A stretch of DNA of 43,733 bases. It comes from Comamonadaceae bacterium CD01 (GTDB lineage: Bacteria; Pseudomonadota; Gammaproteobacteria; Burkholderiales; Burkholderiaceae_C). This document shows positions 32,773 through 42,976 of this stretch, piece by piece (the first letter of the stretch is position 1; every line of letters begins with the position of its first letter). The DNA is taken from the NCBI GenBank assembly GCA_002894305.1, contig PGEI01000015.1, positions 1 to 43,733 on the forward strand. The letters run 5' to 3'. The position numbers and the translations under genes were made by a program. The notes beneath the pieces are model-generated. The model was not told the DNA's origin, searched no databases, and was given only the letters and a program-made list of their open reading frames with translations.

Positions 32773-33120
32773 ATGCAAGTTCAAGTGCATACCGACAAGA
32801 AGATCCAGGGTGGTGAGTCGCTGGCCCAATGGGTGCAGCAAGAGACGCTGGCCCGCCTGGCGCGTTTTCGCGAATGGGTGACGCGCGTCGAGGTCTTTCT
32901 GTCCGACGAGGACGCCAGCAAATCGGGCGCCAACGACAAGCGCTGCCGCCTGGAGGCGCGCCCGGCGGGCCGCCAGCCCGTCTCGGTGACCGCCGACGCC
33001 GACAAGCTGGCCGACGCCTTCACCGGCGCCTGCGACAAGCTGGTGCGCGCACTGGACGCCGACATGGGCCGCGTGCGCGACAAGAGCGGGCGCGACACGA
33101 TCCGCACCAGCGAGGAGTGA
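32773..33120 (+). CDS. hpf: Ribosome hibernation promoting factor / RaiA-family protein
   Basis: A 115-aa, short-form HPF/RaiA-like protein expected to bind the 30S subunit and silence ribosomes during stress. It has the start MQVQVHTDKKIQGGESLAQW and the beta-strand pair RVEVFLSDEDASKSG and KRCRLEARPAG, then a helix with DKLADAFTGACDKLVRAL. It lacks the C-terminal dimerisation domain of long HPF. AAAGGAAG precedes the ATG. It stands alone, convergent with the SDR gene. Annotation as HPF-like is by fold pattern; sequence is somewhat divergent. Confidence 0.85.
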   Translation: MQVQVHTDKKIQGGESLAQWVQQETLARLARFREWVTRVEVFLSDEDASKSGANDKRCRLEARPAGRQPVSVTADADKLADAFTGACDKLVRALDADMGRVRDKSGRDTIRTSEE

Positions 33121-33161
33121 TGCTGCACGGCTGAGCCGCAGCCTCACCAACGGAATCGACG

Positions 33162-33194
33162 ACGGCGACTGCCCTGACGGCAGCCGCCGTTTTT
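33162..33194 (+). terminator. Rho-independent terminator after hpf
   Basis: ACGGCG-a-CTGCC (33162-33173) pairs with GGCAG-c-CGCCGT (33179-33190), one internal mismatch and a 5-base loop, followed by TTTT. The T-tract touches the last base of the convergent SDR gene. Confidence 0.8.
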
Positions 33195-34015
33195 CATGGG
33201 CGCCCGCCCGGTTCGTCTGGCGCCGCGCCCGGGCCGCCGTCGCGGTGCTTGCGCGCGCGCCCAACCAGCAGCCGGTCGAACCAGGCGTTGGGCAGCTGGC
33301 GCAACACCGCTGCGGCCACGCCCATCTGCCAGGGAATGACGCGCCAGGAGTCGCCCGCGTCGATCGCGCGCACCGCGCGCGCGGCAAAGTCCTCGGGCTG
33401 CATCAAAAACGGCATGGCGTAGCGATTGGCACGGGTCAGCGGCGTGTCGACATAGCCGGGCGCCAGCGTCACCACGCGCACGCCGCTGGCGCGCAGCTCG
33501 CCGCGCAGGCTCTCGCAATAGGCAATCGCCGCCGCTTTGCTGGCGCAGTACGCCCCATGGCCCGGCAGGCCGCGCACGCCGGCCACGCTGGCCACGCCCA
33601 CCAGGCGGCCGCTGCCGCGCGCGGCCATCGGCGTGATGAAGGGCTGGAAGGTGGCGGCAAGCCCGGTCACGTTGGTGGCCAGCACGCGCTGCATCACGGC
33701 CAGGTCGGCGGCAATCGACGTGTCCACGCCAACGCTGATGCCGGCGTTGGCGATCACCACGTCGGGCAGGCCCTGCTGCTGCAGGCATTGCCGCCCGGCA
33801 GCCATGGCCTGGGCGCTGTCGCTGACGTCGGCCGGGTAGATGCCGATGCGGTCATCGTCCACGCCCTGTTGCCGCGCCCAGTCGTGCAGCAGGTCGGCGC
33901 GGCGCGCCGACAGCGCAAGGCGCCAGCCGGCGTCGAGGTAGCGCTGCGCCAGCGCCTGGCCGATGCCGCTGGACGCGCCGGTGATGTAGGCCAGGGGCGC
34001 GCCAGCGTGATTCAT
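33194..34015 (-). CDS. Short-chain dehydrogenase/reductase (SDR family)
   Basis: A 273-aa classical SDR. Cofactor-binding TGASSGIG is at 12-19, NAG at 90-92, and the catalytic set Ser143, Tyr156 and Lys160 (YCASK) is complete. Arg38-Arg39 after the second strand suggests NADP(H) preference (inference). The C-terminal part (about 215-245, WRVIPWQMGVAAAVLRQLP) resembles lipid-linked SDRs with a hydrophobic patch. The substrate is unknown. Its ATG follows the lptC stop by one base, so it belongs to the kdsD-kdsC-lptC transcript, in the position where lptA is normally found. Confidence 0.92.
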   Translation of the reverse strand: MNHAGAPLAYITGASSGIGQALAQRYLDAGWRLALSARRADLLHDWARQQGVDDDRIGIYPADVSDSAQAMAAGRQCLQQQGLPDVVIANAGISVGVDTSIAADLAVMQRVLATNVTGLAATFQPFITPMAARGSGRLVGVASVAGVRGLPGHGAYCASKAAAIAYCESLRGELRASGVRVVTLAPGYVDTPLTRANRYAMPFLMQPEDFAARAVRAIDAGDSWRVIPWQMGVAAAVLRQLPNAWFDRLLVGRARKHRDGGPGAAPDEPGGRP

Positions 34016-34016
34016 G

Positions 34017-34658
34017 TCAGCGGGCGCGCGCCGGCGCGGCCGCCGGGGACTGGGGCGCCAGTTCGCCGCGCACCTGGCCGTGCAACTGCAGCACCTGGGC
34101 CAGGTCGTCGTAGTCCATCGCGTCGGCGGTGAAGCGATCCTTGCCGCGAATCAGCGTGACCGGCAGGTGCGAGCGCACGCGCTCCTCGTTGACCCAGACA
34201 TGCAGGAAATCGCCGCGAAACTGCATGACCGGCTTCTGGCGCGCTGCGCTGGCCGTGGCCGCCGGCGCGGGCGTGCGCGTGACGACGGCGTCGTCCAGCA
34301 GCTGTACCTCGGAGCCGTCGGCGTTGCTCAGCGCGCGCTTGGCGGTCGCCGTCAGCACGCTGCCGTCCTCGTGCACCGAACGCAGCTGCACCTGCTCGAT
34401 CTCGGTGGTGTCGGTGTCGGGGTAGTGGCTGGCCAGCGTGCCGCGCACGTCGCTGGTCTGGCGGCCGCTGGCATCAAAGCTTTTGACGGAAAAGCCGTGC
34501 ATCGTGTAGTCGGGCACATGCGCGGGCGGCTTGGGCGCGGCTACCGGCTGCGGCTGCGGGGCGTTGCGCACCAGCCACCAGGTGCCCAGCGCCAGCACGC
34601 CCATCAGCGCGATGGGCAGGTAGGCGCCCAGGCGGTCGGCGGCGCGGCGCGACGTCAT
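34017..34658 (-). CDS. lptC: LPS export ABC transporter periplasmic protein LptC
   Basis: A 213-aa bitopic inner-membrane protein. It has one N-terminal membrane segment (about 11-30, GAYLPIALMGVLALGTWWLV) and a periplasmic OstA/LptA-like beta-jellyroll (about 50-195), with YTMHGFSVKSFDASGRQTSDVRG and VRSHLPVTLIRGKDRFTADAMDYD, characteristic of LptC. It passes LPS from LptB2FG to LptA. The ATG at 34658 overlaps the kdsC stop (ATGA). Upstream extension is antisense-like and rejected. Confidence 0.93.
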   Translation of the reverse strand: MTSRRAADRLGAYLPIALMGVLALGTWWLVRNAPQPQPVAAPKPPAHVPDYTMHGFSVKSFDASGRQTSDVRGTLASHYPDTDTTEIEQVQLRSVHEDGSVLTATAKRALSNADGSEVQLLDDAVVTRTPAPAATASAARQKPVMQFRGDFLHVWVNEERVRSHLPVTLIRGKDRFTADAMDYDDLAQVLQLHGQVRGELAPQSPAAAPARAR

Positions 34659-35221
34659 TGCGCGTAATCCTGCAGCAGCTGGCGGTAGCGGCCGCTGGCC
34701 ACCAGCAGCAGGTCGCAGAACTCGCGCGCCGCGCCCTGGCCGCCTGCGGCGCACGTCGTGTAGTGGGCGACGGCGCGCACCTCGGCGTGGGCGGCGGGCG
34801 GCACGCAGGCGAGCTGCGCGCGGCGCAGCATGGGCAGGTCAGGCCAGTCGTCGCCCATGGCCGCGGCCTGGTGCCAGCCCAGGCCCAGCTCGGCCAGGAT
34901 GGACTCGGCCGCGGGGCGCTTGTCTTCGGTGCCAAAGCGCGCGTGCACCACGCCCAGCGCCGACAGGCGCAGTCGCAGCGCGGCGCTGTCGCGTCCAGTG
35001 ACCACGGCCGGCGTGATGCCGGCGCGCGCCAGCAGCTTGATGCCGTGGCCGTCCAGCGTGTGAAAGCGCTTGAGCGCCTCGCCGGACTCGGAGAAATACA
35101 GCCCGCCGTCGGTGAGCACGCCGTCGACGTCGAAGAAGGCCACGCGCACGTCCTGGGCGCGCAGCAGCAGCTCGGGGGAGAAGTGCAGCGCGGGCTGCAG
35201 CTCGGGCAGGGGCGTGGCCAT
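34655..35221 (-). CDS. kdsC: 3-deoxy-D-manno-octulosonate-8-phosphate phosphatase KdsC
   Basis: A 188-aa HAD-family phosphatase that releases Kdo from Kdo-8-phosphate for LPS core synthesis. The nucleophile motif is FFDVDGVLTDG (Asp31, Asp33), followed by HTLDGHGIKLLARAG, VVTGRDSAALRLR and GDDWPDLPML, all typical of KdsC. Its ATG shares a base with the kdsD stop (TGATG), and its stop overlaps lptC by 4 bp. Confidence 0.97.
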   Translation of the reverse strand: MATPLPELQPALHFSPELLLRAQDVRVAFFDVDGVLTDGGLYFSESGEALKRFHTLDGHGIKLLARAGITPAVVTGRDSAALRLRLSALGVVHARFGTEDKRPAAESILAELGLGWHQAAAMGDDWPDLPMLRRAQLACVPPAAHAEVRAVAHYTTCAAGGQGAAREFCDLLLVASGRYRQLLQDYAQ

Positions 35222-36222
35222 CAGATTACCTTGGCGCGCATCAGGTCGCCGATGTGCACGATGCCGACCAGCACGCCGGCCGCGTCGGTGACGAGCACGC
35301 TGGTGATGGCGTGGCGCTCCATCACCAGCGCGGCGTCGGCGGCCAGCGCGTCGGCGGCCAGGGTGCGCGGGTGGGCGTGCATCAGCGCCTGCGCGTCCAT
35401 CGCGCGCACGTCGGCGCCCGACTCGATGCGCCGGCGCAGGTCGCCGTCGGTGAAGATGCCGATGGGGTGGCCTGCGGCGTCGACGATGGCCGCCGCGCCC
35501 ACGCACTTGGCGCTCATCTCGCGCATCAGCGTGCTGAAGTCGGCCTGGGGCGCGACGCGCGGCACGTCGTCGCCGGTGCGCATCACGTCGCGCACATGGG
35601 TGAGCAGGCGCCGGCCCAGCGCGCCGCCAGGGTGGGAGCGGGCAAAGTCCTCGGCGCGAAAGCCGCGCGCGTCCAGCAGCGCGACGGCCAGCGCGTCGCC
35701 CATGGCCAGCTGCGCGGTGGTGCTGGTCGTGGGCGCCAGGTTCAGCGGGCAGGCCTCGCGCGTGACGCTGCAGTCGAGCACCACGTCGGCATGGCGCGCC
35801 AGCGTGGACTGGGGCTTGCCCGTGAGCGCCAGCAGCGGCACGCCCTGGCGCTTGAGCACGGGCAGCAGCACGGTGAGCTCGTGGCTCTCGCCGCTGTTGG
35901 AGATGGCCAGCACCACATCCTGCGGCGTGACCATGCCCAGGTCGCCGTGGCTGGCCTCGGCCGGGTGAACGAAGAAGGCGGGCGTGCCGGTGGAGGCGAG
36001 CGTCGCGGCGATCTTGCGCCCGACGTGGCCGCTCTTGCCCATGCCCATCACGACGACGCGCGCACGCACGCCCAGCAGCAGCTGCACGGCCTGCACGAAG
36101 GCGTCGTCCAGGCGCGCGGCCAGGTCGGAGAGCGCGTGGGCCTCGATCTCGAAGGTTTCGCGCCCCAGGCGCAGGGCCTGGTCGGCGTCAAAGGCGGTGG
36201 CAGCGGCAGAGGCGGTGAGCAT
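35221..36222 (-). CDS. kdsD: Arabinose-5-phosphate isomerase KdsD (KpsF/GutQ family)
   Basis: A 333-aa enzyme that turns ribulose-5-phosphate into arabinose-5-phosphate, the first step of Kdo synthesis. It has a SIS sugar-isomerase domain (about 30-190; MGMGKSGHVGRKIAATLAST, STGTPAFFVHPAEASHGDLG, ISNSGES) and two C-terminal CBS domains (about 205-330; VMRTGDDVP, IFTDGDLRRR, HIGDLMRAKVI). The ATG at 36222 (MLTASAAATAFDADQALRLG) gives the usual N-terminus; an in-frame ATG at 36249 would add nine residues and has no better ribosome site. Transcribed divergently from the antiporter. Confidence 0.96.
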   Translation of the reverse strand: MLTASAAATAFDADQALRLGRETFEIEAHALSDLAARLDDAFVQAVQLLLGVRARVVVMGMGKSGHVGRKIAATLASTGTPAFFVHPAEASHGDLGMVTPQDVVLAISNSGESHELTVLLPVLKRQGVPLLALTGKPQSTLARHADVVLDCSVTREACPLNLAPTTSTTAQLAMGDALAVALLDARGFRAEDFARSHPGGALGRRLLTHVRDVMRTGDDVPRVAPQADFSTLMREMSAKCVGAAAIVDAAGHPIGIFTDGDLRRRIESGADVRAMDAQALMHAHPRTLAADALAADAALVMERHAITSVLVTDAAGVLVGIVHIGDLMRAKVI

Positions 36223-36318
36223 GGGAGGGGATTTTATCGGCGCGCGCATGACCGCACGGCCGGCCCGCCCCGATGGCCCGTACCGGCACAGCCCATGCAG
36301 CCTTTACCATCACCGGTC

Positions 36319-38304
36319 ATGTCATCGCTGGCCCTGACCCTGCTCTATCTGCTGTCCGCAGTGCTCGGCGTCGTGGCCTGTCGCATGCTGCGCCTGCCGC
36401 CGATGATGGGTTACCTGGCCGCGGGCATTCTGATCGGCCCGCACGCGCTGGCGCTGGCCAGCAACTCCGAGGGCGTGCGCCACCTGGGCGAGTTCGGCGT
36501 GGTGTTTCTGATGTTCGCCATCGGTCTGGAATTCAGCCTGCCCAAGCTGCGCGCGATGCGCCGCTTCGTGTTCGGCCTGGGACTGCTGCAGGTGGTGGGG
36601 TCGATGGCGGCGTTCACCACGCTGGCGCTGCTGCTGTCGCGCTGGGTGGGCGGCGTGTGGGACATGGGCTGGCAGAGCGCGCTGGCGCTGGGCGGGCTGC
36701 TGGCGATGAGCAGCACGGCCATCGTCGTCAAGCTGCTGACCGAGCGCGCCGAGCTGGAGAGCGAGCACGGGCGGCGCGTGCTGGGCATTCTGCTGTTCCA
36801 AGACCTGGCCGTCGTGCCGCTGCTGGTGCTGATTCCGGCGCTGGGCTCGGAGCCCGACGCGCTGCTGCTGGCGCTGGGCCTGGCGCTGCTCAAGGCCACG
36901 CTGCTGGTCACGGTGCTGCTGGCCGGCGGCCAGCGCGTGATGCGCTGGTGGCTGACGCTGGTGGCGCGGCGCAAGAGCGAGGAGCTGTTCATGCTCAACC
37001 TGCTGCTGGTCACGCTGGGCCTGGCCTGGCTGACCGAGCTGGCCGGCCTGTCGCTGGCGCTGGGCGCCTTCATTGCCGGCGTGCTGGTGGCCGAGACCGA
37101 ATTCCGCCACCAGGTGGACACCGACATCCGTCCCTTCCACGACGTGCTGCTGGGCCTGTTCTTCATCACCGTGGGGATGATGCTGGACTGGCACATCCTG
37201 CTGGAGCGCTGGGCCATGGTGCTGGTGCTGCTGCTCGGGCCGCTGCTGCTGAAGACGGCCATCATCTTTGTGCTGTCCTACGGGCGCGGGGGCAGCGCCG
37301 GTGTATCGCTGCGCACCGGCCTGTATGTGGCGCAGGCGGGCGAGTTCGGCTTCGTGCTGCTGGCGCTGATGAACATGCACGAGCTGATCGCGCCGGCGCT
37401 GATGAACCCGCTGCTGGCGGCCATGGTGCTGTCGATGCTGGCCACGCCCTTTCTCATCCAGTACAGCAACGCCATCGTCACCCGGCTGGTCGCCAGCGAC
37501 TGGCTGCAGCAGTCGCTGCAGGTCACGCAGATCGCGCGCCAGTCCATCAACACCAGCGGCCATGTGCTGATCTGCGGCTACGGGCGCTGCGGCCAGAACC
37601 TGGCGCGGCTGCTGGAGCACGAGGGCATTGGCTACCTGGCGCTGGATCTGGATCCCGACCGCGTGCGCCAGGCGGCGGCGGCCGGCAACTCGGTGGTGTT
37701 TGGCGACGCCACGCGGCTGCAGGCGCTGATGGCCGCGGGCCTGGCGCGCGCGGCGGCCGTCGTCATCACGCCGCTGGACACGCCCGCCGCACTCAAGGTG
37801 CTGGCGCTGGCGCGCGCGCATGCGCCACAGGTGCCGGTGCTGGTGCGCACGCAGGACGACACCCACCTGGAGCGCCTGCAGGCCGCGGGCGCCACCGAGG
37901 TCGTGCCCCAGGCCATCGAGGGCTCGCTGATGCTGGCCAGCCAGGCGCTGGCACTGGTGGGCGTGCCGGTGCGCCGCGTGGTGCGCATGGTGCAGGAGCA
38001 GCGCAGCGCGCGCTACGGCCTGCTGCGCGGCTACTTTCACGGCGCCGACGACGACACCGCCAGCGAACGCGACCAGGAGCGCCTGGCCTCGATCACGCTG
38101 GCGCCCGACGCGGCGACGATCGGCCGCAGCATCGACTCGCTGACGCTGCCGGCCATGGGCGTGCACCTGATCCACGTGCGCCGCGCCGGCGGCAGGCTGT
38201 CCGAGCCCGACGACCCCATGCCGCTGGCCGAGGGCGACACCCTGGTACTGCGCGCCCATCCGCAGGCGCTGGAGCTGGCGCGGGAGAAGCTGCTGCGGGG
38301 GTAA
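36319..38304 (+). CDS. CPA2-family cation:proton antiporter, KefB/YbaL-like, with TrkA domains
   Basis: A 661-aa inner-membrane protein. Residues 1-385 are the Na+/H+-exchanger-type membrane domain of about twelve helices (for example PPMMGYLAAGILIGPHALAL, GLLFQDLAVVPLL-type segment LGILLFQDLAVVPLLVL). A TrkA-N nucleotide-binding domain begins at about 414 (GHVLICGYGRCGQNLARLLE), and a TrkA-C domain occupies about 590-655. It probably exports K+ or Na+ in exchange for protons and is gated by NAD(H) or glutathione, as in the family; the ion is inferred. The kefB-like gene beside kdsD is a familiar betaproteobacterial arrangement. Confidence 0.93.
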   Translation: MSSLALTLLYLLSAVLGVVACRMLRLPPMMGYLAAGILIGPHALALASNSEGVRHLGEFGVVFLMFAIGLEFSLPKLRAMRRFVFGLGLLQVVGSMAAFTTLALLLSRWVGGVWDMGWQSALALGGLLAMSSTAIVVKLLTERAELESEHGRRVLGILLFQDLAVVPLLVLIPALGSEPDALLLALGLALLKATLLVTVLLAGGQRVMRWWLTLVARRKSEELFMLNLLLVTLGLAWLTELAGLSLALGAFIAGVLVAETEFRHQVDTDIRPFHDVLLGLFFITVGMMLDWHILLERWAMVLVLLLGPLLLKTAIIFVLSYGRGGSAGVSLRTGLYVAQAGEFGFVLLALMNMHELIAPALMNPLLAAMVLSMLATPFLIQYSNAIVTRLVASDWLQQSLQVTQIARQSINTSGHVLICGYGRCGQNLARLLEHEGIGYLALDLDPDRVRQAAAAGNSVVFGDATRLQALMAAGLARAAAVVITPLDTPAALKVLALARAHAPQVPVLVRTQDDTHLERLQAAGATEVVPQAIEGSLMLASQALALVGVPVRRVVRMVQEQRSARYGLLRGYFHGADDDTASERDQERLASITLAPDAATIGRSIDSLTLPAMGVHLIHVRRAGGRLSEPDDPMPLAEGDTLVLRAHPQALELAREKLLRG

Positions 38305-38319
38305 GAACGTATTCAAAGC

Positions 38320-38344
38320 AAAACGCGCCGAAAGGCGCGTTTTT
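38320..38344. terminator. Bidirectional terminator between antiporter and gap
   Basis: AAAACGCGCC (38320-38329), loop GAAA, GGCGCGTTTT (38334-38343). A 10-bp stem with an A-tract on one side and a T-tract on the other, between two convergent genes, so it can act on both strands. Confidence 0.9.
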
Positions 38345-38366
38345 GAAGGAGAGATAAAGCCGCCGT

Positions 38367-39410
<1,044 letters not shown>

Positions 39411-41450
39411 TCAGCGCTTGCGCGAAAGTGCCATGCGCACCGTGTCGGCCACGTTCTCGGCGGTGAAGCCAAAGTGCTTGAACAGCACGCCGGCCGGGGC
39501 CGACTCGCCGAAGCTGTCGATGCCGACGACGGCGGCGCAGCCGTATTTCCACCAGAAGTCGGTGACGCCCATTTCGACCGCGATGCGCGGCAGGCCGGCG
39601 GGCAGCACCAGCTTCTTGTACTTCACGTCCTCGCGGTCAAAGGTCGTCGTGCTGGGCATGGAGACCACGCGCACCGCGATTTTTTTCTCGGCCAGCTGCT
39701 TTTGCGCGGTCAGCGCCAACGCCACTTCGGAGCCAGTGGCGATGATGACCGCCTGCGCCTTTTTCCTCATACCAACGTCGGCCGGCTCGGACAGGATGTA
39801 GGCGCCGCGCGAGATGTCGCCCAGGTCGCGCTTGGGTGCGTAGGGCAGGCCCTGGCGCGACAGCAGCAGCGCCGTGGGCATGGTGCGGTTGGACAGCGCC
39901 ACGCTCCAGGCAACGGCCGTCTCGGCGGTGTCGGCCGGGCGCCAGACGTCCAGGCCCGGGATCAGGCGCAGGCTGGCCGCGTGCTCGACGGGCTGGTGCG
40001 TCGGGCCGTCCTCGCCCAGGCCGATGGAGTCGTGCGTGAAGACATGGATCACGCGCTGCTTCATCAGCGCGGCCATGCGGATGGCGTTGCGGCTGTAGTC
40101 GCTGAACGTCATGAAGGTGCCGCCGTAGGGGATGAAGCCGCCGTGCAGCGCAATGCCATTCATGATGGCGGCCATGCCGAACTCGCGCACGCCGTAGTTG
40201 ATGTGGCGCCCGCCGACGCCGTCCTCGTTCTTGACCACGGCGCCCTGGCGGTCGAAGCGCAGGTTGGACGTGCTCTTGGTGTTGGTGAGGTTGGAGCCGG
40301 TCAGGTCGGCGCTGCCGCCCAGCAGCTCGGGCAATTTGGCGGTGAATTCTTCCAGCGCCAGCTGGCTGGCCTTGCGGCTGGCCACGGTCTCTGCCTTGGT
40401 GTGCGCGGCGACGACGGTGTCCACGGCCACCTGGGCAAAGTGCCTGGGCAGGTCGCCGGTCATGCGGCGGGTAAATTCCGCGGCCAGTTCGGGGTGGGCG
40501 GCGGTGTAGGCGGCAAAGCGCTCGTCCCACGCGGCCTCGCGCTCGGCGCCCGCGGCCTTGGCGTCCCAGTCGGCGTAGACCTCGGCCGGAATCTCGAATG
40601 GGCCGTACTCCCAGCCCAGCGCGGCGCGCGTCAGCGCAATCTCATCAAAGCCCAGCGGCTCGCCGTGGGCCTTGGCGGTGTTCACACGGTTGGGGCTGCC
40701 CTTGCCGATGTGCGTCTTGCAGATGATGAGCGTGGGGCGCCCGTCCTGCGATGCCTTGGCCTGGGCAATGGCGCGGTCGACCTTGTCGGGGTCATGGCCG
40801 TCGATCGGGCCGATTACGTTCCACTGGTAGGCGTTGAAGCGCTGGGCCACGTCGTCCACGTACCAGGGCGCAACCTGGCCGTCGATGCTGATGCCGTTGT
40901 CGTCGTACAGCGCGATCAGCTTGTCGAGCTTCCAGGCGCCGGCCAGCGCGCAGGCCTCGTGGCTGATGCCTTCCATCAGGCAGCCGTCGCCCAGGAAGAC
41001 GTAAGTGTGGTGGTCGACGATGGCGTGGCCGTCACGGTTGAACTCGCTGGCCAGCAGTTTTTCGGCCAGCGCCATGCCGACGGCGTTGGTCAGGCCCTGG
41101 CCCAGCGGGCCGGTCGTCGTCTCGACGCCCGGGGTCACGCCCACTTCGGGGTGGCCTGCGGTCTTGCTGTGCAGCTGGCGAAAGTTCTTGAGCTCCTGCA
41201 TGGGCAGGTCATAACCCGTCAGGTGCAGCAATGCATAGATCAGCATCGAGCCGTGGCCGTTGGAGAGCACGAAGCGGTCGCGGTTGGCCCAGTGCGGATT
41301 GGCCGGGTTGTGGGCCAGGTGGCGGCCCCACAGGGCGACGGCCATGTCGGCCATGCCCATTGGCGCGCCGGGGTGGCCGGAATTGGCTTGTTGCACCGCA
41401 TCCATTGCAAGTGCGCGGATGGCGTTCGCCATGTTCTGAGGGTTGGCCAT
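39411..41450 (-). CDS. tkt: Transketolase
   Basis: A 679-aa thiamine-diphosphate enzyme of the pentose phosphate pathway that moves two-carbon units between sugars. N-terminal [17 protein letters not shown] (25-41) and [20 protein letters not shown], the thiamine-binding [18 protein letters not shown], and the pyrimidine-domain [11 protein letters not shown] are diagnostic. Length is normal. It is upstream of gap in one unit with a 42-bp gap. Confidence 0.99.
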   Translation of the reverse strand: MANPQNMANAIRALAMDAVQQANSGHPGAPMGMADMAVALWGRHLAHNPANPHWANRDRFVLSNGHGSMLIYALLHLTGYDLPMQELKNFRQLHSKTAGHPEVGVTPGVETTTGPLGQGLTNAVGMALAEKLLASEFNRDGHAIVDHHTYVFLGDGCLMEGISHEACALAGAWKLDKLIALYDDNGISIDGQVAPWYVDDVAQRFNAYQWNVIGPIDGHDPDKVDRAIAQAKASQDGRPTLIICKTHIGKGSPNRVNTAKAHGEPLGFDEIALTRAALGWEYGPFEIPAEVYADWDAKAAGAEREAAWDERFAAYTAAHPELAAEFTRRMTGDLPRHFAQVAVDTVVAAHTKAETVASRKASQLALEEFTAKLPELLGGSADLTGSNLTNTKSTSNLRFDRQGAVVKNEDGVGGRHINYGVREFGMAAIMNGIALHGGFIPYGGTFMTFSDYSRNAIRMAALMKQRVIHVFTHDSIGLGEDGPTHQPVEHAASLRLIPGLDVWRPADTAETAVAWSVALSNRTMPTALLLSRQGLPYAPKRDLGDISRGAYILSEPADVGMRKKAQAVIIATGSEVALALTAQKQLAEKKIAVRVVSMPSTTTFDREDVKYKKLVLPAGLPRIAVEMGVTDFWWKYGCAAVVGIDSFGESAPAGVLFKHFGFTAENVADTVRMALSRKR

Positions 41451-41520
41451 GAAAGGCGGCTCCGGAGATTGCAGGTAAACCAGGGATTTTACCGAGCTCG
41501 CCCGGCAAAGCCCAATGCGC

Positions 41521-42666
41521 TCACTTAGGCCACAGTGCCCACAGGCGCAATCCCTGCTTCAGGCGCCCGGCCAGGTCGGCCGCCGCGTCGTCCCAGCCGG
41601 TGAAAAAATCGGCCCGCACCGCGCCGACGATGGCGCTGCCCGTGTCCTGCGCCATCACCAGGCGCGCCAACTGCGTGGCCGGACCGGTCGACGCCAGCCA
41701 CACCGGCGTGCCGTAGGGAATGCTCAGGCGATCGACCGCGATCGAGCGTCCAGGGGTGAGCGCCACGCCCTGCGCGCCGCGCGGGCCGAAGCTGGCGTCC
41801 AGGTCGTCTAGCGGCTCCTCGCGAAAGAACACGTAGCGCGGGTTGGACCACAGCATCTCCTGCACGCGCTGCGGGTTGGCGGCCACCCAGGCGCTGATCC
41901 CGGGCCAGGTGGCGTCGCGCACCAGGCCGCGGTCGAGCAGCCACCTGCCCACGCTGCGGTAGGGCTGACCATTGGTGCCGGCAAAGGCCAGGCGCACCAC
42001 GCGGGTGCTGCCGTCGGCTTCGAGCAAATTCAGCCGCCCCGAACCCTGGATGTGCAGCACCAGCGCCTGCACCGGGTCGCGCACCCAGGCAATCGCGCGC
42101 CCGGCCAGCTGCGCCTGCACCTCGGGCTGCTGCTCGATCTGCTGGCGCGTGTACCAGGGCTGACGCTGCGCCAGGCCCGCCGGCGGCTGGTACAACGGCA
42201 CCTCGAAGCCATTGCCGCGCTGGCGCGAGGCCTCCAGAAACGGCTCGTAATAGCCGGTCAGCATGCCCTCTGGGTTGCCCTCCAGCGACTCGATGCGGTA
42301 GGGCTGCAGGTGTTCGAGCATCCAGCCGCGCTGCGCCTCGTCGCCGGCAATCGACAGCTGGCGCACCTGCTCGCACAGCGGCGCAAAGGCGGGCGCCGGG
42401 CGCTCGCAGTTGCGCAGCCAGGCGTTCCAGGCCTCGTGCGGGCTGTCCTCGCTCCAGCCGGGCAGTTCGCTCCAGTCCACCGGCACCCAGCGGCTCTTGG
42501 ACTGCGCCAGCGTCCCAGGAACGACCATGGGGCCCTTGAGCGGCGCCAGCTTGCCGGGAGCGGCGGCGGCTGGGCTTTCGGGAGCGGCGGGCTCACGCGT
42601 GGCGCAGGCGGCCAGCGTGCCTACAATCAGCGCCGTTACAAACCAGCGCAGGAGACGAACATTCAT
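41521..42666 (-). CDS. mltA: Membrane-bound lytic murein transglycosylase A (lipoprotein)
   Basis: A 381-aa outer-membrane lipoprotein that cleaves peptidoglycan to 1,6-anhydro products. The signal peptide ends in a lipobox LAAC with Cys21. The MltA domain shows [27 protein letters not shown] and [20 protein letters not shown]. The C-terminal 3D domain has [19 protein letters not shown], with the catalytic Asp in this region. Cys and Pro/Ala linker follow the lipobox. The ATG at 42666 overlaps, on the other strand, the start codon of a small membrane-protein gene (shared CATG). Confidence 0.96.
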   Translation of the reverse strand: MNVRLLRWFVTALIVGTLAACATREPAAPESPAAAAPGKLAPLKGPMVVPGTLAQSKSRWVPVDWSELPGWSEDSPHEAWNAWLRNCERPAPAFAPLCEQVRQLSIAGDEAQRGWMLEHLQPYRIESLEGNPEGMLTGYYEPFLEASRQRGNGFEVPLYQPPAGLAQRQPWYTRQQIEQQPEVQAQLAGRAIAWVRDPVQALVLHIQGSGRLNLLEADGSTRVVRLAFAGTNGQPYRSVGRWLLDRGLVRDATWPGISAWVAANPQRVQEMLWSNPRYVFFREEPLDDLDASFGPRGAQGVALTPGRSIAVDRLSIPYGTPVWLASTGPATQLARLVMAQDTGSAIVGAVRADFFTGWDDAAADLAGRLKQGLRLWALWPK

Positions 42667-42829
42667 GGGCGTGATTTTGCTTGAAGCGCTGCTGGCGCTC
42701 GCCGTCTTTGTCTTCATCATCTGGTGGACGATGTTCTCGGGGCGCAAGCGCGGCGAGCCGCCGGCACGGGACGACCCGCAAAGCCAGGCGCAGCAGCCTG
42801 CGGCGGGGCCGCCGGATCGGCCGCACTGA
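42665..42829 (+). CDS. Small single-span membrane protein divergent from mltA
   Basis: A 54-aa protein: [20 protein letters not shown] is one membrane helix (about 3-22), followed by WTMFSGRKRGE and a hydrophilic Pro/Gln-rich tail (PARDDPQSQAQQPAAG). AGGAGA lies 9 nt upstream of the ATG. The positive charges right after the helix (RKR) predict a periplasmic N-terminus with cytoplasmic tail. The ATG overlaps the mltA ATG on the opposite strand by 2 bases. I do not know a function. The strong ribosome site and clear helix-charge pattern support a real gene in spite of its size. Confidence 0.7.
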   Translation: MGVILLEALLALAVFVFIIWWTMFSGRKRGEPPARDDPQSQAQQPAAGPPDRPH

Positions 42830-42866
42830 CCACGCGCCACACGGAACACCGGGGCGCAACATTCAC

Positions 42867-42880
42867 GTTTGTCTACAAAC
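42867..42880. promoter_or_regulatory. Palindrome upstream of OmpA-type lipoprotein gene
   Basis: GTTTGT-CT-ACAAAC is a perfect 6+6 dyad in an AT-richer part of the 147-bp gap before the OmpA-type gene (ATG at 42977). It could be an operator; no -10/-35 pair can be assigned with confidence (TTGACG at 42904-42909 is a weak -35 candidate). Confidence 0.4.
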
Positions 42881-42976
42881 AAAGCCCTGGCGACGCACTA
42901 AGCTTTGACGCTGTCATGTGCGCGCCGCCAACGCCGCGCGCACCATCGTCAATCTTGCAAACAAGGAGAAAACACC

